Below, piece after piece: positions 13,001 to 21,500 of a DNA stretch of 64,000 nucleotides. The position numbers and the translations under genes were made by a program. Positions within the stretch are counted from its first letter, which is position 1, and the number at the start of each line of letters is the position of its first letter. The DNA is from Blastomussa wellsi. Taxonomy: Eukaryota; Cnidaria; Anthozoa; Scleractinia; Plerogyridae. The notes beneath the pieces were generated by a model. That model was not told where the DNA came from, ran no database searches, and worked only from the letters and a program-made list of their open reading frames with translations. The stretch is taken from NCBI GenBank assembly GCA_947652115.1, contig OX393573.1, positions 13,448,991-13,512,990 of the forward strand. The letters run 5' to 3'.

Positions 13001-16000
13001 ATTAGCGGTCAATTATCTTATTAGCGGTCAATCCTGGACATATCTAATTTCGTCAGTCCGTGAGTTAGTAATTAAAGGGGCACTGTCACGGTTTTTTTGA
13101 CGTATTTTATAATGCTGAAATATGTTCCTGCAGCAATGAAAACCCCAAAATAATGGTGCAGTTTTGTTACCTGGGACTATATCACTACACTGAAACCATT
13201 TACTGCCGCTTATCACACTTAGGATGGCAATGATGAAAATGGATTGAAATTTTTGAAATAATCGCCAGAAATTCACTATGGTTTGCTCTCTGAGCCACAA
13301 TTCGTTTGATATCTTCCGATCCTGTTAGTCCATCAGCAGCATTTTGGGCACGGGTAATGGTACCAGGTAATGATTTTAGCAACGAATGAAGCTGAAAACA
13401 GCAAAAACCATGGGACAGTGCCCCTTTAAGTCCATGGTTTAGTTATACCCACGTGTAGTCACTTCCGGGCTTTGTTGTCATCAGGGTGTTCACCATTACT
13501 GCCTGGGAGAAAAAGAGGTTGTATTTCAGTGTTTCATTATAGATGTACACAGGATTCCAACACCTTATTTGTGGAAATTATATTTCATGTTTATTTATTT
13601 ACTTCATTCATTTTTGTCCAGGGTCTCTGCAGGGAGGGTATATTGTCGCAGCGTTCTTCTCTATCACAATGCTACTGCATTTCATGAAGTGCCATCGGTG
13701 AGCCCTCCTCTTCTGTTAACCATGTTCATTGAAACCTGAAATATTTCCGGAATGTTGTTTGTGTCTTGACCAATCGCAGTAAAGATCGTGACACACGAAT
13801 AAACCGCAGAACCACAACTAATTACCGTTGCTTTTTGATGACGATAGCAATTTTTGAAAGTACTTCTAACACGTTTAGGTTTTCTTTTCTTCCAACCATT
13901 TTACCGATGAGGTTGAGAGTCACCTATATTGTACATTTACACCATTTTTAAGAGGTTATACGGTTTTGTTTTTTACTTAAATGACGGGCTTTTTCTCAAT
14001 AAACCACGTTGGCTGTACACCTTGACCAATAAAACATCAAAACACAAAATTAATGAACATAGGTGATAAAATAACAACACCTTGTTCGTATTCTGGTCTT
14101 GTTGGCAGATATTGGAAACTTTTAGTTGGTTCCCTAACTAGTGCCCATATCCATGTGATTTTATTCGATATTTTCCAGGAGCCACATTTTTCAGTTGTAT
14201 CGAGGTCAAAGAGCACTTTCTCAAGATGTGTTTGTTTCTCCTACGCGGCTGGTGGTAGGTTATTTTTAATTTTAATTGTAAACTGAGGTAAAAGACTAAT
14301 GCAGTACATAAATGCATACATTCGTGAACTTTATTTTGACTCTAATCTGAAGAGTAGCTGAACAGCTAATATCTTCGAGGGAAAACAAACAATTTTGCAA
14401 ACAAACAAACAAACAACAACAACAACAAAACTATTGTAATCTATGAGCATTATGTTACCCTTTAATATTTAAAAGAATACTGCTTTCATTGGCAGTCGCC
14501 CATGTCTTTATGGTGGTTAGGATATCTTTAAAAGACTCAATCATTGTGTCACACAACAGTCCACATGTTCATGTGGTCTGACTTGGCTTGCCTGAGAGTC
14601 ACAATGTCAAATCCAGTTACATTGTCTTTGCAAAACAAGGAAAATGGCTTCCTTGAGAGAAAGTCGAAAATGAACAACCTAGCTGTAAAATTCTCAACGA
14701 TAATGCAATAATGACAATGCTTTATTGGTAACATCCCTATTGAGAAGCTCCACATTCACCAATTGGAATGATATTATAATAAAAACAGGTGTCGAAAGTA
14801 AAATATAAAATTTTGAAGGGAACAAGTGTATTTTGATAGTGATAGAGTTGTGAGTGGATAGTATTGTCTCGCTCCAGGAAATTTCAAGGTACAGATAAAC
14901 TAGATATACAAGAAAACCGTGTTCAGGTCAGTCTACTAGAAAAGCTGAATATCTATGTCACCATTCGACGTTATGGTTTCATGTACTTTTCAGCATTCGC
15001 AATGGGAACGCTTGTAAGGAAATAATTCTAATTGTCTGGGGTGTCGCACGTCTCTCGTTGCAATGCAAATGGTTTGTTGGAGAAGACGCATTTCCCTCTT
15101 TTTCATGTGTTTTATGCTCATTTGTTTATTGAAGTTATTTTTTTCCTTTCTCAGGGAAGAAGCATTCGATTTTCTGGATACCAGATAGCCTACGTTGTTA
15201 CTGGTAATGGCGCACGCTCAAGGAGCACTTGCGACATTTCAGTTAGTTTAGCCCCTTTTAATTTATATAATTTGGTTTTATCAACTGGGTTGATAATGTC
15301 AATTGGCCACCGTAAAGAGATTCAAGTGCTGACATTTCGAGCGTTAGCCCTTCGTCGGAGCGAATCAAGGAATTGTGCGTCGTGTGTCTTTATATACAGA
15401 AAGATGGAGCTTCGCTATTGGCTGGTGCCTGGTAACGTGAAAACTTGGGAATAAATTAGTTGAATGAAAAGCGTTCGTTGATACCGTGAGGATTAAGAGT
15501 GCCGATTTGAAAAATAAATTTTTGTTCTAGAGTTTTACGGCTTTCCGTGTTTCCTTGGTGAAGGGAAAGGCCGCAGACTGCCATATGTTGCTTAGAATGA
15601 TTTGGGAGATTGAAGTGTCTCGCGACCGGTTTCGATGCATTTTTGTCGTCTTTCTCTACGTCACGAAGGTGTTCTCGGAATCGGTCGCCAAGTCGTCTCC
15701 CTGTTTCGCCGATGTATAGCTTTTTGGAAAGAGTGCAAGTTATACAGTAGATGGCATTGGCTGAGGTACAGGTCAAATGATCAGTGATTTTGATAGATCG
15801 CTTGGGTCCCGATATTTTGTCAACGTTGTGAATGAAAGGGCATGTTTTGCATCGTGCGCGAGCGCATTTAAAAGTTCCGGGTTGATCACTAGTTTGGAAT
15901 GCACTTCTGACTAAAAAGTTACCTATGTTTTTGTCGCGTTTAAATGAAATTAATGGAGGTTGCGAAAAGATTCTACCAGTGTCGGGATCATTTTGAAGTA

Positions 16001-16208
16001 ATTTAAAGTTTTTGAGAATGATGGATTTAACTGCGTGGTTGTGAGGGTGAAATGTGAGGGTGAATGGAATTCTAATTCTACACGACGCACAATTCCTTGA
16101 TTCGCTCCGACGAAGGGCTAACGCTCGAAACGTCAGCACTTGAATCTCTTTACGGTGGCCAATTGACATTATCAACCCAGTTGATAAAACCAAATTATAT
16201 TGTTATAC

Positions 16209-16244
<36 letters not shown>

Positions 16245-18989
16245 CTACCCCCTTTTAATTTAGACCGGTTTATTCCTGACCTTTTCAAACGGTGAATCCA
16301 CCCCACGTAACCTGTTAAACAGGCGGAAATTGATCATATCCAAACTAATGGAATCAATAAAGCATATCAAAAAAAAAATATCTATGGTCTTACATTTTTA
16401 GTGCTGTGATCTAGAGAAATCTGCCAGCATGATTTATCATTTTTTATGTCCCTCGGATGAACTATCTCCCGATACCGAAGGAAAAGGCAAATAATTGGTT
16501 GAATTCATGAGATTTTTATTCATTTGACTTATTTGACGAGCTCATTATGTCTTCTTTTCAATGTCTAGGAAATGCCATCATGGGTGTTTCTTTGGCTGTA
16601 ATTGCGCTGATTCTGGGATTTCTGCTAAAATACAGTAAGGAAATCTTCAGTAAAGAAACCATGCAAAGACTGGGAACGATTGGATTAGCGTTATTGTAAG
16701 TCTCCCATTGTTTGAACTGACAACACCAACTACGCTGACTACACCGACTACACTGACTACACTGACTACAAGGACTTCACTGACTACAATGACTAAACCG
16801 ACTACAATGACTACACCGACTACACTGACTAAAAGGACTACAAGGACTACAAGAACTACAATGACTACACCGACTTCACTGACTACAAGGACTTCACTGA
16901 CTACAATGACGATACCGACTACACCGACTACACTGACTACAATGACTAAACCGACTACAATGACTACAGTGACTACACCGACTACACTGACTACAATGAC
17001 TAAACCGACTACAATGACTACAATGACTACACCGACTACAATGGCTACACTGACTACAAGGACTACACCGACTACAATAACTACACTGACTACACCGACT
17101 TCACTGACTACAAGGACTTCATTGACTACAATGACTACAGTGACTACACCGACTACACCGACTACAATGGCTACACTGACTGCACTGACTACACTGACTA
17201 CACCGACTACACCGACTACACTGACTACAAGGACTTCACTGACTACATTGACTACGCTGACTGCACTGACTACACTGATTACACCGACTACACCAACTAC
17301 ACTGACTACACTGACTACACCGACTACACTGACTACACTGACTACGCTGAGTACACCAACTACACTGCCTACACTGACTACACCGACTACACCGACTACA
17401 CTGACTACGCTGATTACACCGACTACACCAACTACACTGACTACACTGACTACACCGACTACACCGACTACACTGACTACGCTGAGTACACTGACTACAC
17501 CGACTACACCGACTACACTGACTACACTGACTACACTGACTACACCGACTACACCGACTACATTGACTACACTGACTACAATCACTACACTGACTTCCAT
17601 GATAATAATTACATTTTGTCATATAGACCCACTGTTGGTATGGCGATTTCCTTCTGGTTGTTCCAGATCTTTCTTGAACGCTTTGCATTTCGCGACCGAG
17701 ATTTCCCAAACATTGCCATTACTGTGGATAACAAGTAAGTTTTTGACAAGCTCATTGCTCTCCTTCAAAGTATCCCTGTAAGAAAGCTAGTAAAGATTAG
17801 AGGAGCCTTTGTAAATGAAGATGTTTCTCTAAATCCTCATCTAATAAATTTATTGTGGTCTAATAAATTTATTGTGGCGTCCGCATAATATCAAAGGGAC
17901 ACTTAAGGGTCGATATATTTTTGTTCAAAAAAGTTTATAGTTGTACACAGATGTACATTTGGTGTTGCTGGGTGACTAGAATTCTCAGAACCCTATTCAT
18001 AAACGCCCATTTGGCATTACCTCCTCCCCTCTCATTGATTAAGGCACGCCTTCAATTGGACCTGAGTAAATTAATTATAAGACAATGAAAGCATTCTTAG
18101 AAGTAGTTATCTTATCTCAGGTGCGATAATAGCATGCAGCGAACTTGTTTTCTTATAGCAGAACCATCCAGGTCTCTTTTTGATTGTCTGTTTTTATTTT
18201 GCTCGTCGTGACCTGGCGATGCAGCTTTTGATTGAATTATCTTTAATCTCTTTTCTTTCTCACAGACGGCTTTTCTCCATCGTTTCCTACTTCTTCTTTT
18301 TCTACAACATTCTTCTTGGATTTTTTTCCTGTGTTGCTCGCATTTTGAAGGGAATGTTGCTGGGCGTTTTATTTCTGTCTCGAATCGATCGTACGTCCTT
18401 CATGCAGGGATTCCAGACGTGGGACCAAGGTACGTAAATTTAATGGCCCCTGTTTTTGTGACGTTATCTTGAATCTAATGCTCTAGAACCAACCGATATC
18501 TAGCGTGCGTGCAGTTGTAACACGCAGGCTAACCCATGCCAAAACCTACGTCTTTCCCAGTTTCTCACCTCTTGTCATTCTCTGGACGCTGATCCAGATA
18601 TTTCTTGCTCTTGATCTAGCGGCCCTGGCTTGAGGGCCCTAGCCGGGCATTTGACATCCTTTTGTGTTCTTGGTCAAAACAGTTCAATCTCATGGTGCCT
18701 CTTTCCACCCATGTTGATGTCAATCCTGCCGGTATACGAGCGCCTCATCCCAGTCGGCTGTGCTATGGAAACCTGCATAAGCTCCGACCTGATTGACTAC
18801 TTGGCTCGAATGCAGACTCTACCATGTCTGTATAATTTGGTTTTATCAACTGGGTTGATAATGTGAATTGGCCACCGTAAAGAGATTCGAGAGCTGACGT
18901 TTCGAGCGTTAGCCCTTCGTTGAAGGCCAATTCACATTATCAACCCAGTTCATAAAAGCAAGTTATATTGTTATACTTCCTACTGACGT

Positions 18990-19021
<32 letters not shown>

Positions 19022-21300
19022 CTACCATGTCTTGCCTACGCAGTAAGACAATGAGGAACTGGCCTCCACGCGTCAGCGAAATGTTAAAGGATTGCGGAAT
19101 GTTATACTAATTGTGGAAAAAGTTCATGTGTAAAAATATATTTCAATTGACTGTATGTAACTAAAAGGATTGATGGGATGCAAGTTGCATACACGACCAG
19201 TTCGCGACCGTGGTTTTATTTTAAACTGGAACTGCTTCGATCAAATCCGGGTAGTTACAGGATAGAGCATCTACTACACTAGAACTTTACAGATTTCAAA
19301 TTCGAATTCAGCGCCCAGATCACTTGGCGCGAGAAAATACTGAACAACGGATTTGGCAAATCCAAGTTTTACACCAGTGACGTGAAATCCCCGCCACCCC
19401 TCACTGGGGGATACCCCGGGCATTCAGAGTGAATTCCCCCGCCCTCTAAACATCAAGCACAACTCATTTAATAGATAATATTTTTTTGAACAACTAGAGC
19501 TTTCACGGAATTTTTTTCATATCACTGAAGTCAAGGTTAGTTATTTTTCCATTCCTCTATTGCTTACATTTTCTTGTTCTTTGCTATTTCCCTCAGCCTT
19601 TGTAGCTTATTTGGGCTTTGTCCACTTACTTGTTGCTCACAGTCATCCCGTGATGCTCATGTTCTGTCAGCTGCTCATCAACAGAAACAAGGATCGACAT
19701 TTCCAAAAGTCGCTCGATGAGAGTAAGTAACGCCGGCCGCTATAGTTAAACGTTCAGCTTCGTGTTCGAACAGTACCTAATCATTAAGAATAAGCTTGAA
19801 ACATTGTAGCCGATACGCTAAAACTAAATTATTCTTTGTAAGAAAACAAAAATATTCTTCGTGTAAACGAGTTCCAATCTGAATGGATGAGAGAAACGTG
19901 TATGTGGTAAAATCGCGACTATCATCGTCTCATGCGTAGAAAACAAGACCGTAGTCCGAGTATATTTTTGCCCCGGGGGGGTACTCCCGTATGAAAATGA
20001 CGGGGGTGCTCGTCGGAAATTTTCGAAAACACCCCTAAAAGGTACCAGAATCTCATTTTGTGGGCGTGGCTCAGAGCAATTTTTACCCCTAAAAGGTACC
20101 ATTTCTGAAGTAATAAATTAACTGGATCTGGCAATTTTTATAGTGGACAGCTTGAGATAATAATGACAACTCAGAGATGTTGAAAGAAGCAACAGCTTTT
20201 TAAGAACATTAATTAGAAATTATTTTTCTTAGTTTTCTTTTGTAAAACAAATGCGGGCCTATACGGAAGGCCCCTAAAAGGTACCACAACATCTTAAGCG
20301 GCGGTCATTTTAGATTTTTGCACCCTAAGCGGTACCAATTCACAAATTTTACCCCCTAAAAGGTACGACGAGCACCCCCGTCATTTTTATAGGGGAGTAC
20401 CCCCCCCCCCCCCCCGGGATTTTTGCAAGCTAAGCATGATCATTCAACAAAATATTCAGCAAATTGTCACGTTTCCCATAAATGGTCATGAAGCGATTGT
20501 TATCCGTAAGTTACTATGATTTGTCCAATAAAATCAGCTTTTCTAGCTGAATAATGCTCTTCGTTGACAATTTCTTGAATAATAAAACAATTATCCTGCT
20601 CCATCTTGCTGATTTTAGCCAACTTGATTTTTGCCAACTTGAGGCCTACGGCCTCGTCGGCTAAGTATCAGGCGATATTCCGCGCGATTTCGCAGGGTAA
20701 TTGTTCAATAACTTTTGGCGAAAACCAGGGGCTTCATGTGATTGGTTGCTAGAGCGATTAGGTGAAATCAAAAGGCATCAAGGTCGAATTTCGAGACACG
20801 GATATAATGAGAGTATTGGTTTGTCAATTGAAGGTTCGCCGTTAAAACAGTCTGCACATTTGAGAGCTCCAGGAAAATCAAAAGGTGTGTGCATTGTTTA
20901 GGCAAATTATCCTAGTCACATACTTGTCTTGAAATGGGCCTGATTCCTTGTCTATGCAGACCTTTACTCGCTATACAAATTTACTGACATACCTGGGGTC
21001 ATAAATAGCCTTTCAACTTTGAGCAACTAATTTCCTAAGATAAACGAAACAATTGAAACTAAAATTGATCAATACAGCCGCACTAGGGAAAGACCATAGT
21101 TGAAATTACTGATCGTTTATAGTAGGCGACACTTCATTCGAATGGTTCAACTCCAATTGTTAAAGCATGCTTCCCTTTCCGCCTACCCCGCGTTATCTCA
21201 TCTTTTGCAATCTTGATGGGCTATTACTTTAAGAAATTCTAATTGCCATCTCTTTTTATTCCTTTTTTCAGCGTATCCTCGAGAACTCCGTCTTCCGCGC
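1027..21300 (+). CDS. stra6-like: Gene A: STRA6-like multi-pass membrane receptor/transporter, 3' end lost in assembly gap
   Basis: STRA6-family protein, predicted to sit in the plasma membrane. In vertebrates STRA6 takes retinol from plasma retinol-binding protein into cells. Nineteen exons were found by reading splice borders and aligning with gene B: 1027-1097, 1727-1787, 1996-2081, 2270-2400, 4260-4380, 5240-5288, 6714-6851, 7177-7262, 7930-7991, 11453-11514, 12127-12229, 13622-13697, 14179-14254, 15155-15203, 16569-16695, 17627-17734, 18266-18429, 19597-19722, and 21272 into the gap. Joined, they read open for 575 residues. Hydrophobic segments fall in exons 3, 4-5, 7, 10-11, 12, 15, 16, 17 and 18. 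Family signatures are the NG.PGLL..P(I/V)NF block (exons 3-4), SRIDRTSFMQGF (exon 17) and AHSHPVMLMFCQLL (exon 18). The C-terminal exon is interrupted by the N run. Human STRA6 is 667 residues, so roughly the last tenth is missing. The family is clear; the ligand is not. Confidence 0.9.
1727..1787 (+). CDS. Gene A exon 2
   Basis: Bounded by TTATAG and GTAAGT. Reads QKCIGSIN...DLSCLAPA; gene B has QRCIETIN...DLGCLAPA in the same place. Two conserved cysteines suggest an extracellular disulphide. Phase 2 in, phase 0 out. Confidence 0.85.
1996..2081 (+). CDS. Gene A exon 3 (first membrane segment)
   Basis: Begins with the hydrophobic run LVIIFILACL followed by basic KRR, then LEYCNGSPGLL. The match in gene B (26011-26096) has the same length and phases (0 in, 2 out). 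The positive residues after the helix put the following loop in the cytoplasm. Confidence 0.88.
2110..2200. repeat. GGATCTAGG...GGGGGT dispersed repeat fragment
   Basis: A CGGATCTAGG head, G-rich then C-rich tract and a TCAATTACGTCATT tail. A similar piece with the same head and tail, in the same orientation, lies at 11877-11960. Both lie in introns of gene A. Confidence 0.4.
2270..2400 (+). CDS. Gene A exon 4
   Basis: Acceptor CTTTTGTAG, donor AA|GTGAGT. Reads PINFLGSFTNRFTVAATFGA then a loop with LPGPAW. The block PINFL..F.NR....ATFGATA is shared with gene B and is typical of the family. Phase 2 in, phase 1 out. Confidence 0.9.
3900..4170. mobile_element. MITE-like inverted-repeat element
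   Basis: Contains a perfect 26-bp palindrome at 3949-3974 (centre ATATGAGCTCATAT) and a longer imperfect hairpin at about 4060-4168, with arms ATTCCA...TTGGACATGAGATG and CATCTCATATCCAA...TGGAATA. A related element lies at 5335-5722. Confidence 0.6.
4260..4380 (+). CDS. Gene A exon 5
   Basis: Hydrophobic helix AIIAVLVYGILFYPFFACL, then TTEYKLVGSLLGFLYVT, ending at GTAAGA. Gene B has the same 121-bp exon at 28835-28955. Phase 1 in, 2 out. Confidence 0.92.
4433..4632. mobile_element. Short TIR element, TTAAAAGGAGCTA ends
   Basis: A 200-bp unit with ends TTAAAAGGAGCTA and TAGCTCCTTTAA. Internal sequence (GTGTTTTTC..., TTTGGTTTAGTATCACC-like in reverse) matches pieces at 34055-34245 and 42185-42370, so this is a three-copy family in the window. 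Confidence 0.6.
5240..5288 (+). CDS. Gene A exon 6
   Basis: 49-bp exon reading FSLGLVIDFQC, with matching 49-bp exon in gene B (30820-30868). Phase 2 in, 0 out. Confidence 0.88.
5335..5722. mobile_element. MITE-like inverted-repeat element, second copy
   Basis: Opens with GGTTATTGAATT...TTCTGATTGG and ends with a hairpin whose arms are ATTATTCCATTTGCTCTTG and its near complement GGAATAATTG; TTGGACATGAGGTG pairs with CACCTCATATCCAA. Related to 3900-4170. Confidence 0.6.
6714..6851 (+). CDS. Gene A exon 7
   Basis: Long pyrimidine tract before the acceptor. Contains VPTYLCLLFIAIRFAVLLF, a membrane segment, followed by basic VRRK. Gene B has IPTYLCTLFVLVRFAVLLY two codons longer overall. Phase 0 in and out. 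Confidence 0.9.
7177..7262 (+). CDS. Gene A exon 8
   Basis: 86-bp exon of a soluble loop ending in RQLLNPGLS; gene B reads KELINPGSVS at the same place. Phase 0 in, 2 out. The intron immediately downstream starts with a GGGA polypurine tract. Confidence 0.85.
7300..7651. repeat. GGGA polypurine minisatellite
   Basis: About 350 bases almost wholly purine on the plus strand, built from GGGAGGGA and GGATGGAG units. It lies in the intron after gene A exon 8. Runs of three or more G at short spacing make it a candidate G-quadruplex or triplex former. Open frames on both strands here are repeat artefacts. Confidence 0.85.
7930..7991 (+). CDS. Gene A exon 9
   Basis: 62-bp exon between GCCTGTAG and GTTAGC, reading KWYWRLIYRIYKPRP; gene B reads KWYPKLLYPIYTPRR in an exon of identical length and phases (2 in, 1 out). 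Too short to show as an open frame alone; found by homology with gene B. Confidence 0.85.
9060..9360. repeat. GTGCCTAAACT array, first copy, with hairpin head
   Basis: Degenerate 10-11 bp tandem units of the form CTGTGCCTAAA. Its left side is a hairpin: CGTGCAGTGGCACG, 17-base loop, CGTGCCACTGCAC (about 9074-9117). A second array of the same unit and orientation lies at 10660-10990. Confidence 0.75.
10660..10990. repeat. GTGCCTAAACT array, second copy
   Basis: Roughly 25 units near CTGTGCCTAAA, ending with CGTGCTTTTGCAC and TAGTGCAAACGCACGATG. It shares unit and orientation with 9060-9360, about 1.3 kb away, in the same intron of gene A; the two may be ends of one element or duplicated pieces. 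Confidence 0.75.
11453..11514 (+). CDS. Gene A exon 10
   Basis: 62 bp, reads DFKFSTQLISTLVVAAIIVF, a membrane segment that continues into exon 11. Equivalent to 34875-34936 in gene B. Phase 1 in, 0 out. The 3.46-kb intron before it holds the GTGCC repeat arrays. Confidence 0.88.
12127..12229 (+). CDS. Gene A exon 11
   Basis: 103 bp, reads ILINGLALFDYYKKFY then a loop with two cysteines (SGCESDSKC). Gene B has VLVLLLTLFDYLRRQY and ACANNTFC. Phase 0 in, 1 out. Confidence 0.88.
12630..12925. repeat. 20-bp CCAAT-containing minisatellite
   Basis: About fifteen copies of CAGCCAATCAGAACGTCATT with A/C and T/C variants, in the intron after gene A exon 11. It keeps an open frame of 130 codons only because 20-bp units without stops are read in rotating frames. 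Each unit holds CCAAT and a complement of ATTGG. Confidence 0.9.
13073..13428. mobile_element. MITE with TAAAGGGGCACTGTC ends
   Basis: A 356-bp element whose ends are TAAAGGGGCACTGTCACGG and the near complement CATGGGACAGTGCCCCTTTA. Flanking TTA/TAA bases suggest a TA or TTAA target. No coding capacity of its own. Confidence 0.8.
13622..13697 (+). CDS. Gene A exon 12
   Basis: 76 bp, reads GGYIVAAFFSITMLLHFMK followed by CHR, a membrane segment. Same length and phases (1 in, 2 out) as 37608-37683 in gene B; the last eight residues are nearly identical. Confidence 0.9.
14179..14254 (+). CDS. Gene A exon 13
   Basis: 76 bp, reads IFQLYRGQRALSQDVFVSP; gene B reads VFQLYRGETSFCHEVYVSP. Donor GTG|GTAGGT. 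Phase 2 in, 0 out. Confidence 0.9.
15155..15203 (+). CDS. Gene A exon 14
   Basis: 49 bp, reads GRSIRFSGYQIAYVVT; gene B reads GKSLRFCGYQIGHTLI. Phase 0 in, 1 out. A Penelope-like element is inserted 49 bp downstream of this exon's donor. Confidence 0.88.
15252..16262 (-). mobile_element. Penelope-like retroelement copy with target-site duplication
   Basis: The insert is flanked by a perfect 14-bp direct repeat, CCCCTTTTAATTTA, at 15252-15265 and 16249-16262. Inside are inverted arms of about 120 bp (15264-15383 and 16080-16199) and between them a minus-strand GIY-YIG frame. No reverse transcriptase is present, so the copy is truncated. It sits in the intron between exons 14 and 15 of gene A, antisense to the gene. 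Confidence 0.88.
15456..16085 (-). CDS. GIY-YIG endonuclease domain of a Penelope-like element (partial ORF)
   Basis: Retroelement protein fragment, open from the inner edge of the terminal repeat to a TAA at 15456. The order of motifs is that of the C-terminal part of Penelope-like element proteins: FKRDKNIGNFLVRS, a cysteine cluster (CARARCKTCPFI), then CTSANAIYCITC, LYIGETGRRLGDRFREHL (the GIY-YIG core with its Arg), PVARHFNLPNHS, and a terminal ...ESRKTLEQKFIFQIGTL...GINERFSFN. The catalytic Tyr, Gly, Arg, His and Glu positions appear intact. The N-terminal reverse-transcriptase part is missing. The open frame can be extended to 16193, but that part is terminal repeat. Confidence 0.88.
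   Translation of the reverse strand, partial: SCRIRIPFTLTFHPHNHAVKSIILKNFKLLQNDPDTGRIFSQPPLISFKRDKNIGNFLVRSAFQTSDQPGTFKCARARCKTCPFIHNVDKISGPKRSIKITDHLTCTSANAIYCITCTLSKKLYIGETGRRLGDRFREHLRDVEKDDKNASKPVARHFNLPNHSKQHMAVCGLSLHQGNTESRKTLEQKFIFQIGTLNPHGINERFSFN
16569..16695 (+). CDS. Gene A exon 15
   Basis: 127 bp, starts GNAIMGVSLAVIALILGFLL (membrane segment), then a basic loop and LGTIGLALL. Exactly the length of gene B exon 40997-41123; phase 1 in, 2 out. The donor is followed at once by a 9-bp tandem array. Confidence 0.9.
16718..17596. repeat. 9-bp ACTACACTG minisatellite
   Basis: About 880 bases of ACTACACTG / ACTACACCG units with higher-order 18-bp and 27-bp patterns, in the 0.93-kb intron between exons 15 and 16 of gene A. 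It is open in several frames on both strands (Thr-rich on plus; Val/Ser/Gly and Cys/Ser-rich on minus) only because the unit is a multiple of three without stops. It fills almost all of the intron. Confidence 0.92.
17627..17734 (+). CDS. Gene A exon 16
   Basis: 108 bp, VGMAISFWLFQIFLERFAF then RDRDFPNIAITVDN. Gene B has FRDRTYPNITVTIDN. Acceptor CATATAG, donor GTAAGT; phase 2 in and out. Confidence 0.9.
18266..18429 (+). CDS. Gene A exon 17 (most conserved exon)
   Basis: 164 bp, with aromatic-rich membrane segment SIVSYFFFFYNILLGFFSC, basic RILKG, then SRIDRTSFMQGFQTWD. It is 46 of 54 residues identical to gene B. Human STRA6 has the corresponding motif around its last membrane helix. Phase 2 in, 1 out. 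Confidence 0.95.
18615..18816 (+). mobile_element. Diverged tRNA-derived SINE fragment
   Basis: Similar in order to the fuller copies at 35051 and 39429: GGGCATTTGACATCCTTTTG, then TGTTCTTGGTCAA, a GTGCCTCTTTCC block, and TAAGCTCCGACCTGATTG. Much diverged. A Penelope-derived unit is inserted at its right end. Confidence 0.55.
18817..19032. mobile_element. Endonuclease-less Penelope-derived inverted-repeat unit
   Basis: A 190-bp insert (18830-19019) bounded by a perfect 13-bp duplication CTCTACCATGTCT (18817-18829, 19020-19032). It contains only two facing terminal repeats of the element at 15252-16262 (TATAATTTGGTTTTATCAAC... and its complement) and the tail ending TTTCTTTAGAAAC. Confidence 0.85.
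19597..19722 (+). CDS. Gene A exon 18
   Basis: 126 bp, reads AYLGFVHLLVAHSHPVMLMF then CQLLINR and a polar tail NKDRHFQKSLDE. The SHP..(M/L).FC.LL motif is a STRA6 family signature. Phase 1 in and out. Three codons longer than the gene B exon. Confidence 0.95.
19971..20418. mobile_element. MITE with CCCCGGGGGGGTACTCCC ends
   Basis: Terminal inverted repeats of about 45 bp: GGGGGGTACTCCCGTATGAA...GACGGGGGTGCTCGTCG on the left and the complement (CGACGAGCACCCCCGTC...GGGGAGTACCCC) on the right. Several CCCTAAAAGGTACCA repeats inside. It lies in the last recognised intron of gene A. Confidence 0.85.
21272..21300 (+). CDS. Gene A exon 19, truncated by assembly gap
   Basis: After TTTTTTCAG the frame reads (T)YPRELRLPR, matching AYHREPRLPR at the start of gene B exon 49715. 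The run of N begins after 29 bases. The small exon that gene B has before this one (46316-46372) was not found in gene A, and phases join without it. Confidence 0.8.
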
Positions 21301-21500
21301 NNNNNNNNNNNNNNNNNNNNNNNNNNNNNNNNNNNNNNNNNNNNNNNNNNNNNNNNNNNNNNNNNNNNNNNNNNNNNNNNNNNNNNNNNNNNNNNNNNNN
21401 NNNNNNNNNNNNNNNNNNNNNNNNNNNNNNNNNNNNNNNNNNNNNNNNNNNNNNNNNNNNNNNNNNNNNNNNNNNNNNNNNNNNNNNNNNNNNNNNNNNN
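21301..21500. other. Assembly gap, 200 N
   Basis: Exactly 200 N, a conventional fill for an unknown or estimated gap. It cuts gene A in its C-terminal exon. The first bases after it are an inverted copy of the satellite unit found at 22262-22810, so the gap may be a collapsed satellite. Confidence 0.98.

Noticed and set aside
16647..17781. Long open frames of 157 to 357 codons on both strands
   Set aside because: They are translations of the 9-bp minisatellite, whose unit is a multiple of three. Only 17627-17734 on the plus strand is real coding sequence.
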